A DNA stretch of 64,000 nucleotides, taken from an uncultured Acetatifactor sp. Lineage in GTDB: Bacteria; Bacillota; Clostridia; Lachnospirales; Lachnospiraceae. Below the pieces are notes generated by a model. The model was not told where the DNA came from and ran no database searches. It worked only from the letters and a program-made list of their open reading frames with translations. Positions within the stretch are counted from its first letter, which is position 1; each line of letters starts with the position of its first letter. Position numbers and translations under genes: made by a program. The DNA lies in NCBI GenBank assembly GCA_910589035.1, contig CAJUSI010000081.1, positions 1-64,000 on the forward strand. The letters are read 5' to 3'. Positions 51,170 to 61,178 of the stretch are shown here, in pieces.

Positions 51170-52624
51170 TTGAAGATAAGTACCAACGAAAAAAGGCTGC
51201 GGCAGAGGGAGACCTTTAAGCGGCTGATTAATTTAGGACTGACGGTCGTATGCCTGGGGCTGGAAATCGGAATTTTTGCCTGGCACTGGATCTCCTATTT
51301 CCAATACAGCATAGTGGATGAGATGAGAAAATACTGGTTTAAGGGACATTTGCTGGAGATTTCCATCTATGGGGCGGTCTTATTCTTCCTGTCCGCCATG
51401 TACGGCGGCATGAGACTGGGATATCTGAAAAATGTGGAGCTTATTTTTTCCCAGGTATTTGCCACCCTGATAGCGAATGTCATGATCTATGCCGAGCTTT
51501 CGGTTATGGCTTTCCGCCTTTTTGTGCCGGATGTATTTTTCCTTATGATGATAGAGCAGACGGCGGTTGTGATTGTCTATATCAATGTGGCCAACCGCAT
51601 CTATCGTTCTATTTTTCCGCCCCGCAAGCTTTTGCTCATATATGGGGACAGGCCTGCGGAGAACCTGCTAGACAAATTTGAGAGCCGCCAGGATAAGTAT
51701 GTGGTTACCAGAACCATTCATATAAAAGAGGGATTCAATAAAATCAGCAGAGTGATTCTGGAGACCTATGAGAAGGACGAGTGTAATGCCGTGGTATTGG
51801 GGGATATTTCCGTGGCGGACAGGACGCCCCTTCTGAAATTCTGTTATCTGCATTCTATTCGGGTCTATCTGCTGCCGAAGATCACGGATGTGATCCTCAT
51901 GGGTGCGGAGGAGCTTCATATATTTGACAGCCCCCTGCTGCTTACACGGGAGTACAGTCTTTCCATGGAGCAGCGTTTTGTCAAGAGAAGCATTGATGTG
52001 ATATGTTCCCTGCTTTTGTTGGTGATTGCCTCGCCCTTCATGCTGATTACGGCCATTGCCATCAAGCTTTATGACGGAGGGCCGGTATTGTACAGGCAGG
52101 TGCGGTGCACCCTGGACCAGAGAGAATTCTTTATTCTGAAGTTCCGCAGTATGCGGACGGATGCGGAAAAGGACGGTGTGGCAAGGCTGGCAAGCAAAAA
52201 CGACGGCCGTATTACGCCCGTCGGGAAGCTGATCAGAAAATGCAGAATCGATGAGCTGCCTCAGCTGTTCAATATCTTAAAGGGGGACATGTCTTTTATC
52301 GGGCCGAGGCCGGAGCGGCCGGAGATTATTGCCCAGTATGTGGAAGTGATGCCGGAGTTTGTCTATCGCATGAAGGTAAAGGCAGGGCTGGCCGGATTTG
52401 CCCAGGTGTATGGGAAGTACAATACTTCGCCCTATGATAAGCTGAAGCTGGATTTAACTTATATTGAGAATTATTCCATCTGGCTGGATATCAAACTGAT
52501 GCTTCTGACATTGAAGGTTCTCTTCTGGCCGGACAGCACGGAAGGGATAGAGGGGGAGCAGATTACGGCTCTCAGGGAGGAACGGCAGAAGGAGCAGCGG
52601 GGGAGAGAGGATGCGGAAGGCTGA
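51170..52624 (+). CDS. Undecaprenyl-phosphate sugar-1-phosphate transferase (WbaP-type)
   Basis: 484 residues. Four N-terminal membrane helices and a CoA-binding-like region (about 180-270) precede the bacterial sugar transferase domain with KRSIDVICSLLLLVIASPF, LKFRSMRTDAEKDG, KCRIDELPQLFNILKGDMSFIGPRPERPE and ENYSIWLDIKLMLLTLKVLF. It transfers a sugar phosphate to undecaprenyl phosphate and starts each repeat unit of the polymer. TTG 51170 is chosen because CGGAGG lies nine bases upstream; the frame opens 16 codons earlier. The stop codon overlaps the start of the next gene (TGATG). Confidence 0.93.
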   Translation: MKISTNEKRLRQRETFKRLINLGLTVVCLGLEIGIFAWHWISYFQYSIVDEMRKYWFKGHLLEISIYGAVLFFLSAMYGGMRLGYLKNVELIFSQVFATLIANVMIYAELSVMAFRLFVPDVFFLMMIEQTAVVIVYINVANRIYRSIFPPRKLLLIYGDRPAENLLDKFESRQDKYVVTRTIHIKEGFNKISRVILETYEKDECNAVVLGDISVADRTPLLKFCYLHSIRVYLLPKITDVILMGAEELHIFDSPLLLTREYSLSMEQRFVKRSIDVICSLLLLVIASPFMLITAIAIKLYDGGPVLYRQVRCTLDQREFFILKFRSMRTDAEKDGVARLASKNDGRITPVGKLIRKCRIDELPQLFNILKGDMSFIGPRPERPEIIAQYVEVMPEFVYRMKVKAGLAGFAQVYGKYNTSPYDKLKLDLTYIENYSIWLDIKLMLLTLKVLFWPDSTEGIEGEQITALREERQKEQRGREDAEG

Positions 52625-53448
52625 TGAAAGGCTGTACCGGAGATACTGCCGCTGTGAGGGGTGCTTCCCCGGAAAGGCAGAAAATGAGGGTTCAGGTACT
52701 GGCGTCGGTGATGAATGAAAATCCCGGTGAACTGGCACGGCGGATGCGGCTGGAATCGGAGGCTGTCGTTATCAACCAATGTGACCGGCTGGGATATGAG
52801 GAGTTAACATACGGAGGGTACCGTTTACGGTTTTATTCCTTTCCGGAGCGTGGAGTGGGAAGAAGCCGCAACGAAGCTATTATGCGGGCAGATGGTGATA
52901 TCTGCCTTTTTTCTGACGGCGATATTGTGTATGAACCGGGGTATGCGGAGGCGATTGCGGCAGAATTTGAACGCAGACAAGATGCAGATATGATACTTTT
53001 TAATGTTACCGTAGAAGAAAGGCGCAGAACCTACCATATTACCGGGCGGAAAAAGGTGCACTGGTACAACTGCGGAAGGTATGGGGCGGTGAGTTTTGCC
53101 GTGCGCCGGGAAAGTCTTCTATCCTCGGGAGTGACCTTTTCCCTGTTGTTCGGAGGCGGTGCCAGATACAGCGCCGGGGAGGACAGTCTGTTTTTAAAGG
53201 AGTTTATGGATAAAGGTTATTCGGTATATACGGCGCCGGTGACCATTGCCAGGGAAGAGGCAGGGGAGTCCACCTGGTTTCAGGGGTATAATGAGAAGTT
53301 CTTCCGGGACAGGGGGGTTTTGTACCGGTATTTGTACGGGAAGCTGGCAGGGATTATGGCCCTTCGGTTTCTGCTGGCGCACAGGGGGACGCTTTGCTCC
53401 GGCGTGACATTCCGGCAGGCTTATCGCTGGATGAAGGAGGGAGAATGA
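52624..53448 (+). CDS. GT2-like glycosyltransferase
   Basis: 274 residues. The N-terminal half is a degenerate GT-A fold (MRVQVLASVMNENPGELARRM), the metal site ADGDICLFSDGDIVYEPGYAEAI is clear, and YSAGEDSLFLKEFMDKGYSVYTAPVTIA looks like the acceptor side. A C-terminal basic hydrophobic region may touch the membrane. ATG 52624 overlaps the sugar transferase stop. It may instead start at ATG 52684 (MRVQVLASV). Sugar unknown. Confidence 0.75.
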   Translation: MKGCTGDTAAVRGASPERQKMRVQVLASVMNENPGELARRMRLESEAVVINQCDRLGYEELTYGGYRLRFYSFPERGVGRSRNEAIMRADGDICLFSDGDIVYEPGYAEAIAAEFERRQDADMILFNVTVEERRRTYHITGRKKVHWYNCGRYGAVSFAVRRESLLSSGVTFSLLFGGGARYSAGEDSLFLKEFMDKGYSVYTAPVTIAREEAGESTWFQGYNEKFFRDRGVLYRYLYGKLAGIMALRFLLAHRGTLCSGVTFRQAYRWMKEGE

Positions 53449-53574
53449 GCAGAGAACCGCAGGGACGCCGGAACCGGCTGCAGTTGGCGCTACGGCATGA
53501 TGAACGAATGGCCCCCGGAAGAACAGGATAATCGTCTTGAAGGGTATGTCTGCAAGGGGCAGGAGGAGAGGAAT

Positions 53575-54912
53575 ATGAAGGTTTTATGGCTGTGCAATAT
53601 CATGCTGCCTGCGGCCGCGCACCGGCTGGGGCTGGAGGCCTCGAATAAGGAAGGATGGATCAGCGGCATGGCAGATGCCGTGATGGCGCATCAGCAGGAA
53701 AACGAGATTTCCCTCTCTATAGCATTTCCAATGTCAGACAGGGAGATGCCGGACGGACAGGATATTTACTATGATGTGGTTGAACTTGCGGACGGGGCGT
53801 CATATTCCTGCTATGGTTTTCCGGAAGATGTGAGGCATCCGGAAAAATATGACAGAGAGCTGGAACTAATTCTGAAAAAAATCGTTGATAGGGCAGCTCC
53901 CGATATTGTGCACTGTTTTGGCACGGAATACCCTCACACTCTGGCCATATGCAGGGTGTTTCCCCGAAAGGACAGACTGTTGGTGGGGCTGCAGGGACTT
54001 TGTACGCTCTATGCGGAGGCTTATTACGCCAATCTTCCGGAGAAGGCAGTTCGTTCCGTTACTCTGCGGGATATCCTGAAAAGGGACAGTCTGAGGCAGC
54101 AGCAGAGGAAATTTGCCAAAAGGGGCAATCTGGAGCGGACGGCCGTTTCGCTGGCAGGGAATCTCACCGGACGTACCGAATGGGACAGAACAAGTACGGG
54201 GAGATGGAATCCTGATGCCAGATACTACCCTATGAACGAAACGCTTCGGACACAGTTTTATGATTCGGTCTGGAAACAGGAGGAATGTATTCCGCATTCT
54301 ATTTTCCTGAGCCAGGGAGATTATCCCATCAAAGGCCTGCATTATATGCTGCTGGCCCTGCCGGCGATCCTTGCCGTATATCCAGACGCAAGGGTCTGCG
54401 TGGCGGGCAACAGTATTGTGAACTACGGCACAATCAAGCAGAAGCTTAAGATATCGGCCTACGGGAAATATCTCCGGGGACTGATGAAACAGGAGGATTT
54501 GGAGGACAGGATAGAATTCCTGGGAAATCTGAACGGAGAACAGATGCGGGACAGATATCTGAAGAGCCATCTTTTTGTGTGCTGCTCTTCCGTGGAAAAT
54601 TCTCCCAATTCACTGGGGGAGGCCATGCTGCTGGGAATGCCCTGTGTCAGTGCGGATGTGGGGGGCATTTCCAGTATATTCACCGGAGGGACGGACGGGA
54701 TTTTATATGAAGGCTTCCGGGAAGCGGGAGCCTCCGGGGAAGACGAGCTGAAAAGGATCGCAGGAAGCCTTGCGGACGCGGTGCTTCAAATGTGGAGCGA
54801 TCCGCAGAAAATGACGGAATACTGCGGGAATGCAAGGAGACATGCCCGGAAAAATCATGACGGGGAAGAAAATTATCGAAGGCTGGTGGAAATATATGGG
54901 GAAATTCTTTAA
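53575..54912 (+). CDS. GT4-like glycosyltransferase (GT-B fold)
   Basis: 445 residues. The N-terminal Rossmann domain (MKVLWLCNIMLPAAAHRLG, DIVHCFGTEYPHTLAICRVF) and C-terminal domain with FLSQGDYPIKGLHYMLLALPAILAVYPDARVCVAG, IEFLGNLNGEQMRDRYLKSHLFVCCSSVENSPNSLGEAMLLGMPCVSADVGG (the E-x7-E-type donor-binding motif) match GT4 enzymes. ATG 53575 follows AGGAGGAGAGGAAT. The last 17 bases overlap the next GT gene, so the two are translationally coupled. Confidence 0.92.
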   Translation: MKVLWLCNIMLPAAAHRLGLEASNKEGWISGMADAVMAHQQENEISLSIAFPMSDREMPDGQDIYYDVVELADGASYSCYGFPEDVRHPEKYDRELELILKKIVDRAAPDIVHCFGTEYPHTLAICRVFPRKDRLLVGLQGLCTLYAEAYYANLPEKAVRSVTLRDILKRDSLRQQQRKFAKRGNLERTAVSLAGNLTGRTEWDRTSTGRWNPDARYYPMNETLRTQFYDSVWKQEECIPHSIFLSQGDYPIKGLHYMLLALPAILAVYPDARVCVAGNSIVNYGTIKQKLKISAYGKYLRGLMKQEDLEDRIEFLGNLNGEQMRDRYLKSHLFVCCSSVENSPNSLGEAMLLGMPCVSADVGGISSIFTGGTDGILYEGFREAGASGEDELKRIAGSLADAVLQMWSDPQKMTEYCGNARRHARKNHDGEENYRRLVEIYGEIL

Positions 54913-56149
54913 AACAATATTTGTATCCAACTATATTAATCACCATCAGATTCCTTTCTGCAATGCCATGAATCGTCTGCTGCAGGGAGAGTTCCTTTTT
55001 ATACAGACCGAGCCCATGGAGGAAGAGCGTGTGCGGATGGGCTGGCATGAAGCGGAGAGACCGGAATATGTGCGCTGCTATTATGAGGAAGAGGAGATTT
55101 GCAGACAGCTTATTCTGGAAAGCGATGTGGTGCTGTTCGGTGGGACGGAAGAGGAAAGCTATATTGCGGACCGGCTGAAGGCAGGCAGGCCTGTGATCCG
55201 CTACAGTGAGCGCTTATACAGGACGGGACAGTGGAAGGCGGTTTCTCCCAGAGGGCTGAAAAAGAAATATCAGGATCATACCAGATACAGGAAAGCGCAG
55301 GTATACCTTTTGTGTGCCGGGGCCTATGTGGCTTCCGATTTTCACATTGTAAGAGCCTATCCCGGGAAAATGTTCCGCTGGGGATATTTTCCGGAGACAA
55401 AGCATTATGAGATTGAAAAGCTTGTACAGGGAAAGGGATATGGGGACAAAAAAGTCCCTTATCTGCTCTGGGCAGCCAGGATGATTGAATTGAAGCATCC
55501 GGAGCTGCCCCTGGAGACTGCCGGATATCTAAAGGCGAAGGGGCTGGAATTTCATATGGATCTTATCGGGGACGGAGCATTGCGCCCCCGGATGGAAGCT
55601 CTGGCGGCAGAGTATGAGCTTGGGGATTCGGTTTCGTTCCTGGGCTTCCAGTCCCCGGAGGCAGTCCGGCATTATATGGAAAAGGCGGATATTTTTCTCT
55701 TTACCAGCGACAGACAGGAGGGGTGGGGGGCCGTGGCCAACGAAGCCATGAACAGCGCCTGCGCACTGGTGGCAGATCATATGATCGGGGCCGTTCCCTA
55801 TCTGGTACAAAACGGAAGAAACGGGCTGATCTACAGGGACGGCAGGAAGCAAATGCTTTTTTCACAGGCAGAGAAGCTGGTGAGAGACAGGCAGTTTTGC
55901 CGGGAGCTTGGGAAGCAGGCATACCGGACCATCACGGATGTATGGAACGCAGAGAATGCCGCCGGGCAGCTGATGCAGCTGATATGTTCCATTATGGAAG
56001 CTTCCAATAAGGAAGGTTTCCTACTGGAGCAGGGAAATTCGGCAGCATGGAATATGGCAGGAGGCTTCGGCTCGAATGGGGGAATTCCCCCTGCGCCCTG
56101 TACTCCTGCGCCCATTCTGTCGGAACGCTTTGTGAAGCCCCGTTCCTGA
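54896..56149 (+). CDS. GT4-like glycosyltransferase (GT-B fold)
   Basis: 417 residues. FVSNYINHHQIPFCNAMNRLLQG at the start and LDLIGDG-type motif FHMDLIGDGALRPRMEALAAEY with SVSFLGFQSPEAVRHYMEKADIFLFTSDRQEGWGAVANEAMNSACALVADHMIGAVPYLVQ are GT4 features. The last 25 residues (GGFGSNGGIPPAPCTPAPILSE) are low-complexity and include a palindrome GGGGGAATTCCCCC, so the C-terminus may have been extended past its original stop. ATG 54896 lies inside the previous gene. Confidence 0.88.
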   Translation: MGKFFKTIFVSNYINHHQIPFCNAMNRLLQGEFLFIQTEPMEEERVRMGWHEAERPEYVRCYYEEEEICRQLILESDVVLFGGTEEESYIADRLKAGRPVIRYSERLYRTGQWKAVSPRGLKKKYQDHTRYRKAQVYLLCAGAYVASDFHIVRAYPGKMFRWGYFPETKHYEIEKLVQGKGYGDKKVPYLLWAARMIELKHPELPLETAGYLKAKGLEFHMDLIGDGALRPRMEALAAEYELGDSVSFLGFQSPEAVRHYMEKADIFLFTSDRQEGWGAVANEAMNSACALVADHMIGAVPYLVQNGRNGLIYRDGRKQMLFSQAEKLVRDRQFCRELGKQAYRTITDVWNAENAAGQLMQLICSIMEASNKEGFLLEQGNSAAWNMAGGFGSNGGIPPAPCTPAPILSERFVKPRS

Positions 56150-56371
56150 TTTATATCGACGGCCGTTGAGATTTGCCGGGCCGCCAGCCTCACGAGCGGC
56201 AGGTACGATGAATCGGCGGCAGATTTCAAAGCCTGTGAGCAAGTAATCTTGTAGCCGAATTTGGTTTATATTGCCGTGGAATGCTGGAAAGCTGCAGGAA
56301 GACGGAATTGCGGCGCAGAAATCAGGGACATGAGATTTACAGAAATTTAGTCAGAGAAAAGGAAGACAGGT

Positions 56372-57361
56372 ATGGCAGACACGCCCTTACTTACAATTAT
56401 CATACCGGCATATAACATTTCGGAGTATCTTCCCAGATGCGTACATTCCGTCATGGCGCAGACTTACCGCCGGCTGGAAATTATTCTGGTGGATGACGGT
56501 TCCACGGACGGTACGGGAGAGCTATGCGATGAGCTGGCGAAGGAGGATGACCGGATCAGAGTATACCATAAGGAAAACGGCGGCTCCTCCTCCGCGAGAA
56601 ATCTTGCGTTAAGATATGCCGCGGGGGAGTATATAGGATTTGTGGACAGCGACGATTATGTGGAACCGGATATGTATGAAGAGCTTCTGAAGGCCATTCA
56701 GCGCTTTCAGGTGCCTGCGGCGCAGGCCGGGCGGGATGAAGTAGACGAAAAAGGGAACCCTCTTCCCGATATCTGTGTTCCGCCGGACAGACCCCTGGTG
56801 ATAGAAAGCGGTGAATTTCTGAAGGAACTGCTGCTTCATCGTGGGGACTGCTCCTTCTGCACCAAACTGATTCGCAGGGATATGTTTCCGGAGGAAGCGT
56901 TTCCGGAGGGAAAGCTGAATGAGGATTTTCATCTTCTGGTCCGGATGCTGCCGGGAATGGGGAAGGTGGCAAGCCTGCCATGCCGGGCTTACCATGTGTT
57001 TTACCGGATAGGAAGTAATTCACGCAAGGCGGACAGGGAAAATTTCTCCCGGGTTTATGCGGATTCCGTGGACAATGCAGATATGGCGGCGGTTATTGCG
57101 AAGAGGGATTATCCGAAGCTGAAGGACATAGCCTTTCGCTTTGGAATTTTTCAGAGACTGGAATATCTGCTTCATATTCCCGTCTCTCAGATGACACAGG
57201 ATAATACGACATATCGAAATATCGTAATATACATGAGGAAAAAATGGATAAAATCCATGACAAATCCTGTGCTGACAGGAAAGAACAAGCTCTATCACAC
57301 GCTGTTTGCAATAGCGCCCAGGGGAATAAGAAGGCTGCATGCTGTTCTGCGGCACTTATGA
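56372..57361 (+). CDS. GT2 family glycosyltransferase
   Basis: 329 residues. LTIIIPAYNISEYLPRCVHSVMAQTYRRLEIILVDDGSTDGT, KENGGSSSARNLALRYAAGEYIGFVDSDDYVEPDMYEELL (metal site DSDD) and KLNEDFHLLVRMLPGMGKVA are standard GT2 features. ATG 56372 has AAAAGGAAGACAGGT upstream. The C-terminal third (YLLHIPVSQMTQDNTTYRNIVIYMRKKWIKS) is helical and basic. It follows a 222-base gap with no gene. Confidence 0.9.
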   Translation: MADTPLLTIIIPAYNISEYLPRCVHSVMAQTYRRLEIILVDDGSTDGTGELCDELAKEDDRIRVYHKENGGSSSARNLALRYAAGEYIGFVDSDDYVEPDMYEELLKAIQRFQVPAAQAGRDEVDEKGNPLPDICVPPDRPLVIESGEFLKELLLHRGDCSFCTKLIRRDMFPEEAFPEGKLNEDFHLLVRMLPGMGKVASLPCRAYHVFYRIGSNSRKADRENFSRVYADSVDNADMAAVIAKRDYPKLKDIAFRFGIFQRLEYLLHIPVSQMTQDNTTYRNIVIYMRKKWIKSMTNPVLTGKNKLYHTLFAIAPRGIRRLHAVLRHL

Positions 57362-57539
57362 CTGGAAAAAGCTTACAGGAAAGAAATGCGGGAAATATGG
57401 TATGCTTAGACGGTGACGATCAGGAAGGCATGCGGCAGCGGGGTATGCTGCCCAACGAAATCATCCGGCAGAGCGATAGATATCTGTCAGCCTGGGGATG
57501 CGGTCTGCTGCGTGGGGCCATGCGGAAAGGGAAAGGAAT

Positions 57540-59993
57540 ATGAGGAAAAGTTTGAGATACATTGGGGGAATGCTGGCGGCCGTTCTGGTCCTCGGCGCTT
57601 GTTTCCGCCGGGAGGGATTGGCCGTGCTGGCGGCAGCGAATTCCCGGACAGAGGGGATACATACCGAAGCTGCTGCAGGAGAAGAAACCGGCGGGAGCAC
57701 ACAAACTGAGTCCGCTGCAGGAGAAGGAACCGGCGGGAACACACAAACCGAGTCCGCTGCAGGAGAAGGAACCGGCGGGAACACACAAACCGAGTCCGCT
57801 GCAGGAGAAGGAACCGGCGGAAACATACATACCGGTACTCCGCAGACGGAGGGGACAGGGGAATCGGTTTCCGGAGAAGATGAGACGGAAGAGCGGAAGC
57901 CGGAAAGCCCGGGGGAAAAGAGCCTGCGGAGGACCTCCGGAGCAATGGATGCGGAAACCGCGCAGTGGCTGGAGGCTGCAGGGGAGGAACTGGCGCTGTT
58001 TGCATCGGAGAGGGATATTATGGCGCTGGTGTACCTTGGCGATGAATATCCGGTCAGGAGCCTGCCATCCCCCGACAGCGGGAATGTGGTCATGGTTCCA
58101 AGCGGTCAGTTGGTGAATATTCGCGATGTTTATGCGGATGATGACATGGAAATCTGGTATTACATACAATTGGATTACCGGGGACAGGAATTGTACGGTT
58201 ATGTTCCGCGAACCCATCTGGCCTGTTCCGATGCCCGTTTCCTGGAATGGGAGGAGAGATATGGCCTGAACCTCCAGTCGGGAACCTATGCTGCGGAGGA
58301 GGGGCAGACGGCGGCCCGGGATATTGAAGAGTTTCCTGAGAGCTATCGGCCCGCCCTTCTGGCTCTGAAGGAAAAGCATCCAAACTGGACCTTTGTAAAA
58401 ATGTACACGGGCCTTGACTGGGAGAGTGTGATCTATCATGAGCTGCAGGGCGGCAGGAGCCTTGTGCATAAAAGCTTTCCGGCCTGGACGAAGGAGGGAG
58501 TGTACGATGAGGGAAACTGGTATTATGCATCGGAAGCAATCCTAAAGCTGTATATGGATCCCAGAAACAGCCTGCATGAGGACGCCATTTTTCAGTTTGA
58601 GCAACTGACCTATAACGAGCAGTACCATACCCAGGGGGCAGTGGAGGATTTCCTGAAAAATACCTTTATGAACAGTAACCAGAGCGCGCCGGGAACATCC
58701 AAAACCTACGCGCAGATTTTCTGGGATACTGCCAGAGCGGAGAAAAGGAAGATAAGCCCTTTTCACCTGGCGGCAAGAGTGCTTCAGGAGCAGGGGGCGG
58801 GGACTTCCCCTCTGATCTCCGGTAACTATAAGGGATACGAGGGATATTACAATTATTTTAACATCGGTGCCACCGGAACCACAAACCAGCAGGTCTATGA
58901 GAGCGGCCTGAGCTATGCGAAAAAGAGCGGCTGGACCAATGCGGAGCTGGCCATACAGGGAGGAGCCGATTTTATCTCGGGAAATTATATCCGGAAAGGA
59001 CAGGATACTCTGTACCTGCAGAAATTCAATGTCAATCCGGACAGCGAATACGGAGTATACAATCATCAATACATGCAGAATATTTCGGCGCCTAATACGG
59101 AGGGAAAAAGCATCAAAAGGCTTTATGAGAGCGCCGGGGCCTTAAACAGCGCTTTTGTATTTAAAATTCCGGTATTTGAAAATATGCCGGGAGAGGCCTG
59201 TCCGATGCCGGAAGCATCCACAAATGTGGTGCTGAAGCTGCCCGGCGGTTACAGCGACACTACCGCGTGGCTGGACGGCGTGCCCCTGGAGGGAAAGACG
59301 AGAAACGGGAGCCTGATCGTCAACGCTGCGGACGGCAGCGCCAAAACGGCCGTTCTTTATAAATATAATGAAGCAGGTTCGCCAACGGGTATGTATGTGT
59401 GGCTGTTAAGCTATAACGGGGGCGCGTACACTGCCACGGCGGTACCCGAGCTGGAAGATTTGCTTACCTATCACGGCTTTTCCATCCGTATCACGGGGAA
59501 GTCGGGGATTCGTTTCAAAACCGGCATTTCTGCAGACCTGCGGGCAAAACTTGTTTCTACCGGGGTAAGCGGATATGTTTTGAAGGAGTATGGAACCCTG
59601 GTGATGAATACGGCCAATATGGATAAATACCCTATGACTAAGGGAGGAGAAAAGGTGGCAGGGGGAGTTTCCTACGGAAGGAACAGTGACGGAACCCTGC
59701 GGGATGTGATCTTTGAGACAAAAGAGGGAAGATACCGCTATACTTCGGTGCTGACCGGACTTCCGGCAGAGCAGTATAAGACGGGGTATGCGTTCCGGGG
59801 ATATGCCGTGCTGGAAAAAGGAGGTTCACAGATTGTTTTATATGGACCGGCCAGGTCAAGCAGCATATATGAGCTGGCAAAGCTTTTGCTGGAGAACCAG
59901 AGCTATCAGCCGGGTACGGCACCCTATGAGTTCCTGCAGAAACTGATAAGTGATGCGGATGCATTGGATGCTTCGAAGGCTGCCGGCGAATAA
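57540..59993 (+). CDS. Exported beta-N-acetylglucosaminidase-like protein with repeats
   Basis: 817 residues. A hydrophobic signal segment (about 8-30, ending near GACFRREG) is followed by a 14-residue repeat region (about 40-95: TQTESAAGEGTGGN), an SH3-like segment (MVPSGQLVNIRDVYADDDMEIWYYIQLDY...LYGYVPRTHL), and a GH73-like glucosaminidase core (about 295-520: HLAARVLQEQGAGTSPLISGNYKGYEGYYNYFNIGA) in which E of RVLQEQG is the expected catalytic acid. A C-terminal beta-rich region follows. The enzyme would cleave the glycan backbone of peptidoglycan. AAAGGGAAAGG precedes ATG 57540. It is one of the few non-glycosyltransferase genes in the locus. Confidence 0.88.
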   Translation: MRKSLRYIGGMLAAVLVLGACFRREGLAVLAAANSRTEGIHTEAAAGEETGGSTQTESAAGEGTGGNTQTESAAGEGTGGNTQTESAAGEGTGGNIHTGTPQTEGTGESVSGEDETEERKPESPGEKSLRRTSGAMDAETAQWLEAAGEELALFASERDIMALVYLGDEYPVRSLPSPDSGNVVMVPSGQLVNIRDVYADDDMEIWYYIQLDYRGQELYGYVPRTHLACSDARFLEWEERYGLNLQSGTYAAEEGQTAARDIEEFPESYRPALLALKEKHPNWTFVKMYTGLDWESVIYHELQGGRSLVHKSFPAWTKEGVYDEGNWYYASEAILKLYMDPRNSLHEDAIFQFEQLTYNEQYHTQGAVEDFLKNTFMNSNQSAPGTSKTYAQIFWDTARAEKRKISPFHLAARVLQEQGAGTSPLISGNYKGYEGYYNYFNIGATGTTNQQVYESGLSYAKKSGWTNAELAIQGGADFISGNYIRKGQDTLYLQKFNVNPDSEYGVYNHQYMQNISAPNTEGKSIKRLYESAGALNSAFVFKIPVFENMPGEACPMPEASTNVVLKLPGGYSDTTAWLDGVPLEGKTRNGSLIVNAADGSAKTAVLYKYNEAGSPTGMYVWLLSYNGGAYTATAVPELEDLLTYHGFSIRITGKSGIRFKTGISADLRAKLVSTGVSGYVLKEYGTLVMNTANMDKYPMTKGGEKVAGGVSYGRNSDGTLRDVIFETKEGRYRYTSVLTGLPAEQYKTGYAFRGYAVLEKGGSQIVLYGPARSSSIYELAKLLLENQSYQPGTAPYEFLQKLISDADALDASKAAGE
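57657..57824 (+). repeat. Four 42-bp in-frame tandem repeats
   Basis: Units start at 57657, 57699, 57741 and 57783 and encode 14 residues each; the third and second units differ at a single base (C/T) and the first is more diverged. A partial fifth unit follows. All keep the frame, so copy-number change would lengthen or shorten the exported linker without breaking the protein. Confidence 0.9.
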
Positions 59994-60036
59994 AAAGACG
60001 GCGGAAGATGTGAGGACAGGAAAGTTGAGGAATATT

Positions 60037-61002
60037 ATGAGAAAATACAGAAAATCTGCTGCGGGTGTCTGCCTGCTGGCTGCAGTCATGCTTGCCGGCT
60101 GCGGTGACGGTTCTGTTGCACAGGAGAACAGTGTTGAGGTATTGGAACCCGTGACAGTGCCGAATCCTACCGTAAATTCGGAACCGGAGGAACCTGTCGC
60201 AGTGGAGATAGAACTGCTTTACAGTACGGGAAATTTTAACGAAGAGACAGAAGCTTCCATACTGGATACCATGACCACTTTATACAGGAATCTGGAGGTT
60301 CCCGAATACATCGGGGAGGGGATTCATATGGTGAGCAATGAGGGATGGATGGAAAGTATTGCCGGAGATCTTTACGAGGGCGGACGGAATTACACGCTGC
60401 AAAAGGGAGAGGAGATTCTCCTGACTGTGTATGTGGGAGCAGATATCGAGGGAAAGCTCTTTACCCATGTGTATTATCAGTCCCCGGACAACAGAGTCAT
60501 ACTGTTAAAGCAGGAAGAAGGAATTACCTGGCTGCTGCAGACCGGCGTCTCGGAAGGAAAATATGAAGGCGCCTTTGAACGGTGGCGGATTGACAGCGGG
60601 ACAGGGCATATTCAGAAGGAGCAGGGAACCTATGACGGAGGCGTCATGGTGGGAGAATATACCAGAGCCGAGTACCGGGGAGAGCCGGGGGATGCATTTG
60701 ACCTGTGGACAAACAGAGAGAGCTTTGCGTATGAAACGGTAAAGGAAAACTATGACGAGCAGGGAGAACTCATCCCCACCCCCACGCCTGTACCCACCCC
60801 TACACCCACTCCCAAGCCCACCCGGAGACCGGCATCTACACCGACGCCCACGCCGGAACCGGAGCCGGAGAATCCGGAACCCACGCCGCCTCCTGCGCCT
60901 ACGCCGGAACCTACGCCGCCCCCTGCGCCTACACCGGAACCCACGCCGCCGCCCAGCACGGGGGACACGGATATTGAATGGTCGCCGGATCTGGATGTTT
61001 AA
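60037..61002 (+). CDS. Lipoprotein with a Pro/Thr-rich tail, function unknown
   Basis: 321 residues. The signal MRKYRKSAAGVCLLAAVMLAGC has a lipobox (LAGC, Cys22). The middle domain (about 60-235: LLYSTGNFNEETEASILDTMTTLYRNLEVPEYIG to VMVGEYTRAEYRGEP) has no family that I recognise. The C-terminal 85 residues are PTPTP and PEPTPPPAPTPEP repeats, typical of wall-spanning linkers, ending with TDIEWSPDLDV. GAGG lies six bases before ATG 60037. It begins 43 bases after the glucosaminidase gene and may be a surface partner of it. Confidence 0.78.
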   Translation: MRKYRKSAAGVCLLAAVMLAGCGDGSVAQENSVEVLEPVTVPNPTVNSEPEEPVAVEIELLYSTGNFNEETEASILDTMTTLYRNLEVPEYIGEGIHMVSNEGWMESIAGDLYEGGRNYTLQKGEEILLTVYVGADIEGKLFTHVYYQSPDNRVILLKQEEGITWLLQTGVSEGKYEGAFERWRIDSGTGHIQKEQGTYDGGVMVGEYTRAEYRGEPGDAFDLWTNRESFAYETVKENYDEQGELIPTPTPVPTPTPTPKPTRRPASTPTPTPEPEPENPEPTPPPAPTPEPTPPPAPTPEPTPPPSTGDTDIEWSPDLDV

Positions 61003-61178
61003 GAAGGGGTTGTACATTTTCCGATGGAGTGGTAATATAGTAATATTACCGTGAAAGTCTTCAAACTGAACTCTGCGGCACCGGGAGGTGTTTTGTGCTC
61101 TCTTGCACGAGATTCCGGGACAGCCCCGGCCGCAGGGAACGGACAGATCATATGCCTGCACAGAAGGGATGTCAGGGC

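Noticed and set aside
57420..58469. Minus-strand frames with repeated residues over the glucosaminidase repeats
   Set aside because: The repeated residues (CSGLGLCVPAGSF) merely reflect the 42-bp repeats in reverse; no start signal.
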